Shown here piece by piece: positions 58,441 through 64,000 of a DNA stretch of 64,000 nucleotides. Both the position numbers and the translations under genes were made by a program. Source of the DNA: Himantopus leucocephalus (lineage: Eukaryota; Chordata; Aves; Charadriiformes; Recurvirostridae); assembly GCA_003993805.1 (NCBI GenBank), contig RSEF01000002.1, forward strand, positions 68,107,044 to 68,171,043, in the 5' to 3' direction. The notes beneath the pieces were generated by a model that ran no database searches, had not been told where the DNA came from, and worked only from the letters and a program-made list of their open reading frames with translations. The stretch's first letter is position 1. Each line of letters opens with the position of its first letter.

Positions 58441-61400
58441 GTATTTTCCCCTCAACATGTCTTTTTTTTGTGCTCTTGCTCCAAAGTGTGGTGTTTCTAT
58501 TTCTACATTTTTTTTTTCTCTGTTCCTCTGAAAATGCTTTGAAAGCTTACTTTTTTGAGCAATGTACTATAAATTTGCTCTTGAGTCTGAGAAAATGTGG
58601 GGAAATATCACTTCACTGCCAAGCAGATAAGGTTGAGTTGCGATTAGTCTCCATAGTTATGTTTTTCCGTATACTTCTGCTTTCATCATAAAATGTCTTT
58701 AGTTCCGATGAAACTGAACAACAAGTGAAAAAACAAATATGCCAAGGAGAATCCGGTCTCTAACAGGCTGCAGAAACTCAGGTAATGAGATGGCTTGCGT
58801 CTCAACCTACAAAGCTAGGGCTCGTGGAAATGTGGAGGGAGACAGAACAAAACAATCTTTAAAAAGAAATGCTTTCTAGCTCTCTGTCAACTTATGGCAT
58901 TATCATCAATGAGGTTAATGTTGGATTCCCTTTTCTTTTTTTGACACTTTAGTGTTGCATAAACAGTACTCACACCAATATTCAATGAAGTTATACATTT
59001 GGAGGTAGGTATACCACAGTTGTGTCTGGGTTTGCCATGTTTTTCTTTGTTGTATACAGACACAGTAATTAGGCTTTTCTGAGGTCAACATTTTGTGGAT
59101 AGTTCAAGGTTGGAAGTGTTTGCAATAATGGCAGTTAGTAGAGGACATTGGTGATAGACTTTGGGCAATATTTGTATCATTCAGAAAACATGCAGAATGG
59201 AGGAGGTGGTGCATTGTGCTGCATACTTAGTTTGGTTATCGTTGAAACAAACGGCTAATGAATCTTAGTTTAAATCTCCTGTTCATGACCTCTAATGGTG
59301 GCCATATATTATAGGCCTCACCTGCAATTCCTGTGTGTATGCATACATACGGGCACACATAAGCACCATTTTAGCTGAGCTAAAATTGCTGGTGAAGTCA
59401 TCTCCAGCAGCTCTTCATATTACTCCTTTGAAACACAAACCTACAGTTGTTTACAGCTTCAATGTGAGACTATGAGTTCTTTTTTTTCTTTTTTTCCCCC
59501 CTTCCAATGGTTGGTAAGATCATGTCCCTCCGTGACTTTTATGGATACAACCTTTTTATAGAGGAGCAGAAATTCCAGTGCACTTCAGTGCCCTATTTAC
59601 TCTGTCACAGTCAGTTGATCTTGTTTCCATCAAGTGTTTTCTGTTAACAGCCAGGGAGTAGCACACTTGTCTTTGCATTGGACTTTGATTTTTTGGCATT
59701 ATAGTCACCGTTCCCAACATTTTTGTGGTTGTGAAGAGATACTTGAAAACGTGAAAAATAGTTTCCTCTGGTGCCTATATTCGTAGAGTCAGTTCACATT
59801 TGATATGAGTTTAGGTGAACGTGAGACATGAAGATTAAGCACTGCCCTCGGAAATGTTTTCCCTTGTTTTAGGAGAGCAATGTCACTTCTTTTAGAAGCA
59901 GCAAGTGACTGGCAGGCCAAGGAGACCAGGCAAACAGATGAAGTTTGATTTCACAAACCAGGTATTCATGTTATGATATGTTCCTAAGAAGTAGGACAGG
60001 AAACTATTGCTGTGCAGATCAACTTGGTTGTATGTTTTCAAACAGTAGATCGTCTGAAATCAGAGCTATGAGACCAAGTGAAATCCTGGCACTGGTGGAG
60101 CAGTTGGAGAGCTGGGCTGACCGGGGCACAGCGCCTGCTTACACAACTCTCCAAAGGGATTCTCCAAAGTTTCAAGTGCTCCCAACAGCTGGTTGCCTTC
60201 TTTGCTCAGCCCAGCTGACGCTGTTTTCAGTTCGGTGGTGACTGTAAGGAGAGGTAATACCCTTTATTTAAACAGCTCTCTCCCATAAACCTTGGCTTCT
60301 TGATAGCCTAAGGTAGTCCTGGCTGCCTCATATTAGTGTTGACTTTAATAGGAGTTTGGAGCACACAAAAAAATTGGGAGGCAGCCAGGATTTTGGAACA
60401 GCAGTGTTCTGTAGTTGGAGATTTCTATATGGGTTGGTCATTTCTGTTGCAGAGAAAGTTAGAAGAAATGCAAGGCAGTGAAGTTTTGGCTGTACTCCAG
60501 TGCTGCATAATGGTGGAGACCAATAAAATCAGTTAAAAATCTAGGCTTGCCACAATCACTTGCTTGCAACGCTGCTAATCACATCAGGAGAAGAACAAAA
60601 TAGGGAAAAAGCACAGATTCCTCAGGGAGAAAAATCTTTTTAATAAATTTAATGGTATGCATTTTGTTTCACCTTTGATGACTCAGCTCAACGTTCCTGC
60701 GTACGTTTATGATGTACGCGATAGGAACTCAGCATATATTCACTGGTCTTTATTTTAATGTTTTGTATTACCAAAACATGTTTGGTACCCCAAATTTTAT
60801 ATTGTAGGCTGAAAAGCGGTCATAAGCAATCAGAACACGGAACATACAATTTCTTCTGAAAACTATTTGTATTTTAAGACATTATGCCAGCATCCTTTGA
60901 CATACAGGCAGATCTGAAAAACTTTAGGAGAAAATGACATCATCTGACATTAATTTGTGAGGAACTGATGTATTATTGAAGAAAAGTCATTCCACAATGT
61001 GACTTTTTTTTTTTTTTTTTAATTATTTTGATGGTTACAGTTGCTTAGGTTGAATGAAAAGAACTGAGTGTAGTCATAAATGCAAATTCAGTAATAAATG
61101 TCCCTGTGGAACATAGAATTCCCACAAAAGCAGTTTCTTGGTTATTTCCCAAAGTGAAAGGATAAGTTTTTTTCAAATAGAATTTTGTTATTATTTGTGA
61201 AGTTATGGGTTTGTATGTAAAAGTTGTTCTTTTGGTGGAAAGTGTATATTTTTGCTATACGCTTATATTGCTTTTTATGCCAAAGTTGCACGGTCAGAAT
61301 TCAGAAGCTGGCAAGTAATTCCCACATGAATGAGAAACTGGTGATAGAAGCGAAATGTATTTTGGGGGTAGTTTTGCAGCAATGTGCTTTATTCACAGAG

Positions 61401-61763
61401 CATGTATGCAATTTTACTTCCCTGGATGTAGGCAAAAATTATCAGAGCGCTGCTTGTTTTCCAGAAATACCCCAAATGGGCATAACTACAAGTGGTGTTC
61501 AAAAGAAGTTCCATCTTTCCAATGTCACCTTCCTCTTCGCTCTCACACGCCTTTTGCTTGCTTTGTCTGAAATTATCTTACTCCATGGGTCTACAACCAG
61601 AAAAAAACCCCACTGCTGTTCATCCGCTAGATTCAGTTCTGCACAGGCCCCAAGCAATTTACATCTTGGGTTGTCACGCCTATTGTGTGTAAATGTTTTT
61701 AAACATTTGGTGCCCCTTGTCATTGAGTTATAAGGACTTAACGTACGTGCTGGCTTTTATGAG
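58441..61763. other. Gene-free sequence
   Basis: No gene supported. The frames at 59945-60241 (98 codons) and 61224-61733 (169 codons) have no domain I can name. A T-run lies at about 61002-61020 and a short inverted repeat, GTACGTTTATGATGTAC, near 60701-60717. Confidence 0.45.
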
Positions 61764-61848
61764 GTCTGTGCTTATTTCTAGATTCTAGGTGGTACCCACG
61801 CCTTCNGTCTGTGCTTATTTCTAGATTCTAGATGGTACCCACGCCTTC
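61764..61848. repeat. 42-base direct duplication separated by a single N (probable assembly artefact)
   Basis: Bases 61764-61805 and 61807-61848 are the same 42 bases (starting GTCTGTGCTTATTTCTAG and ending CCCACGCCTTC), with one mismatch (CTAGGTGG versus CTAGATGG). A lone N at 61806 lies exactly between them. That is what an assembler leaves when two contig ends that overlap are placed end to end without being merged. The mismatch may be a heterozygous site or a read-end error. Confidence 0.9.
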
Positions 61849-64000
61849 CTGATAGCCTGAATATGGATCATATTCAAGCATGCACATACAGGTTTTTTTA
61901 GAAAGGAAGAAATGGCTTTTTGTCAGTCCTTAATCCTACGTCAAAGGGTAGAAAATGTAGGGTTTTTTTCCCTGTGAGCTGGATGGACATCAGAGATTCT
62001 TCTCTTTCTTTGGGTCCCACAAGCCTGCTTTGAAATGTCTTTTAAAGAGATGAAAAGGGTGTAGTTGTAGCTTTAAACCCATGAACTTTGCACATTACTG
62101 AAATAAATGGTTCTCCTTTTTATTCTGGGGTCCAGGTTGAGTTAATACACAGAAGTAAAAAAAATATGGATGTCTTCTATTTTATTGTCTCCTGATTTTC
62201 CCCCCCTTTTATTTTTTTGGGGAGGTCTAGAAAGAAAAGCATGCTAAAAAGGCCCAGTGTATCGAGGTGTGAAATTGAAGGAGTTGCTCATTCTTATGAT
62301 ACAGACACTGTGCCCTTTCACAGGGTTAACATAAAAGGAAACATACTGAAAAACACACACGTAAGTACAAAAAATTCCTTAAATTCAGGGTGTGTTCATA
62401 CAAAATGAAATTTCTACAGTGTGGAAAGCATTAAACCTGATCCAGAAAAAATGCGAGGTGCCCCAGCCATTGAGATGTGAATCTCTTTAATCTGCACAAG
62501 CATTAGAAAAATCTGAAACATGTGAAAGTTCAAAAGCTGCAAAGCCATTACATGACTTCTTATTCATTTCTTAAATATTGTAACTTTCTATTGAACTGTG
62601 AAATGGCTTTTTCTTGGTTTTTTTTTTTCTTTTCATAAGCAATAGATCAGTCACTCACTGATATGTTATTGCACATTGTGAAGCTGAAAGTTAAGTTTCA
62701 CTTGCTTATATCTACTTGGTTATAAATTCTTGATTTATTTTAGAGAATTTATGTAGCATTTCAATAATTGGTAACTTGCCCCTTTTCAGCAGTTGCTGTT
62801 AAGGAGGGGGGAAAGGGCAAGACTGAGTACAAGTTTTAATTTTTTTTTAAGATCCCAATCAATTTCGCAGTAAGCATCGAGGTAATTTTAATGACTGGCT
62901 CTAACTTTGCATGAGGGCTTTTTAACTGTATGTGTGCTAGTTAAAAAAAACAAACCCTAACAAAACCAAAAGCAAAGCAACACAAAATACCCTTTTTTCA
63001 GCTTAACAGCTCTGAAATACAGCAAGAGGACCTTCAAATTTGGTGAAAACTTACTTCAGAGAAAACAGTAAGTTACTGTTTGTAAAGGGACAGACCCGGT
63101 TGGAAACAGAAATGCTCAGCCCAAAGATTTCCCACTATCAACAACCCTCTAAAGTGCATATATGCCTAACTCCAAGGGCCAGAGTCTCCATGTCTGGCCC
63201 CAGGCTGGCCTTGTGCTGCCACAGCAGCCAAACCTCCTGTGGAGGCTTGGGCAGCCTGGCAGATCTGGCTTTCCCTCTATGGGAGTATTAATTTGTTTTG
63301 CATCTGCAGTTGTAGTCTTAGGCTTATTTTTGATACCTTTGCCCTTGCTGTGGTCAGTTATAGCAGCCCTCAAGTTTTCAAATAGTTGTCTCTCACTGGG
63401 GTATGAGTCATGCTTTAGGCTGCTTAAATGAAGTACTCACTGAGATAAAGTTGCTGGGGAGGGGGTCCCATGTGTCTAATGGTTTTGTTCTAGGAGCTGC
63501 CAGGGGTGTAGTGTTACACTGAAATGTCTGAAACAAAAATAGATCTTCATATATAGCCTAACAGGCTTTCTTAAGGGCAAGAAGAATGGAAAGTTTTATA
63601 CTGATTTGCCATTTGAAAATCAGCCACAAATTTTTGTCAGTGAAACTCCTGTGAGAAGATAGTATAGTGACAAAAAACAGTTCGAGTTGGTTTTTAAAAT
63701 GACATGCAACTGCACAATCTGACCGAGAGACTTTTTGAGTCCCTTCCTCACAAAAAATATCTTCTACACTTAAAAAGACAGGGAGAGGCCTGTTTTCCAC
63801 ATGAAAATAGTTGGCAACCTGACGTTCATTGACTTGCCAAAAGATGTATCAGAAGAGCTGAGGTAATCCACGAAATTCTGAGGTGGCGAAGCAGAAAAGT
63901 GCAAGTACTCTGTGGGCTAGAGATGGGGTGGCTGCAGGACCAGAGGGGAGTATCAGCTGAGAACTTCAGGATCTCTGGAGGAGACCATGTTCTCAAGCAA
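61849..64000. other. Gene-free sequence
   Basis: No exon supported. T-runs lie at 62609-62618 and 62840-62849, and an A-rich patch at 62943-62990. A mildly GC-rich stretch at 63160-63275 has open frames on both strands without protein character. The window ends in unique DNA. Confidence 0.45.

Noticed and set aside
61224..61733. 169-codon + frame with hydrophobic stretches
   Set aside because: No domain, overlapped by frames in other phases and on the other strand, and no splice or promoter context.
1..64000. tRNA, rRNA, snRNA or known microRNA genes, telomere repeats, CRISPR arrays, bacterial-type operons
   Set aside because: None recognised by eye on either strand; the window is plainly vertebrate nuclear DNA, where the prokaryotic categories do not apply.

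Overview
The window reads as vertebrate nuclear DNA, most likely from a bird. It is AT-rich and poor in repeats, and no reading frame looks like a conserved protein. The only clear mobile element is a chicken-repeat-1 (CR1) LINE 3' end at about 48.6-48.8 kb, which ends in the family's TGTGATTCT motif. A few very old MIR/CORE-SINE-like relics remain (6.15 and 40.5 kb; weaker ones near 31.57, 33.02 and 38.85 kb). One CR1 fragment in 64 kb fits a bird better than a turtle, crocodile or mammal. Operons, ribosome binding sites and CRISPR arrays are not expected here and were not seen.

I found no protein-coding gene I can name. Nearly all ATG-to-stop frames are 60-185 codons, overlap on both strands and have low-complexity or improbable composition, as expected by chance in AT-rich DNA. 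The window is therefore a gene desert or the inside of a very long intron. Long T-runs outnumber long A-runs roughly two to one on the + strand by eye, which weakly favours an intron transcribed on +. Two exon-like segments (791-946 and 58327-58440) have splice-like borders and an open frame but no recognisable product.

Layout. 1-31.5 kb: plain non-coding DNA with microsatellites, an ancient SINE at 6.15 kb, a strong minus-strand G-quadruplex tract at 7.94 kb and two assembly Ns beside poly-T runs. 31.6-38.6 kb: CpG-rich blocks (31.62-31.89 and 33.89-34.22 kb) alternate with AT-rich blocks dense in homeodomain-, POU- and AP-1/Maf-type sites, the appearance of conserved developmental enhancers. 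38.6-49.4 kb: quiet, with ancient repeats, a G-tract, an AT-microsatellite and the CR1. 49.4-54.7 kb: the most unusual part, with several CpG-rich blocks, a possible leader exon, a CpG-island-like block at 53.27-53.91 kb and a unique-sequence block at 54.05-54.72 kb that looks strongly constrained. 55-64 kb: quiet again, with a perfect CRE at 55.57 kb and a 42-base direct duplication around a single N at 61.8 kb that is probably an unmerged contig overlap.

My best reading is a regulatory region (enhancer cluster with one or more CpG-rich alternative or lncRNA promoters) belonging to a developmental gene whose coding exons lie outside the window. Conservation itself could not be measured here: those calls rest on composition and motif content only.
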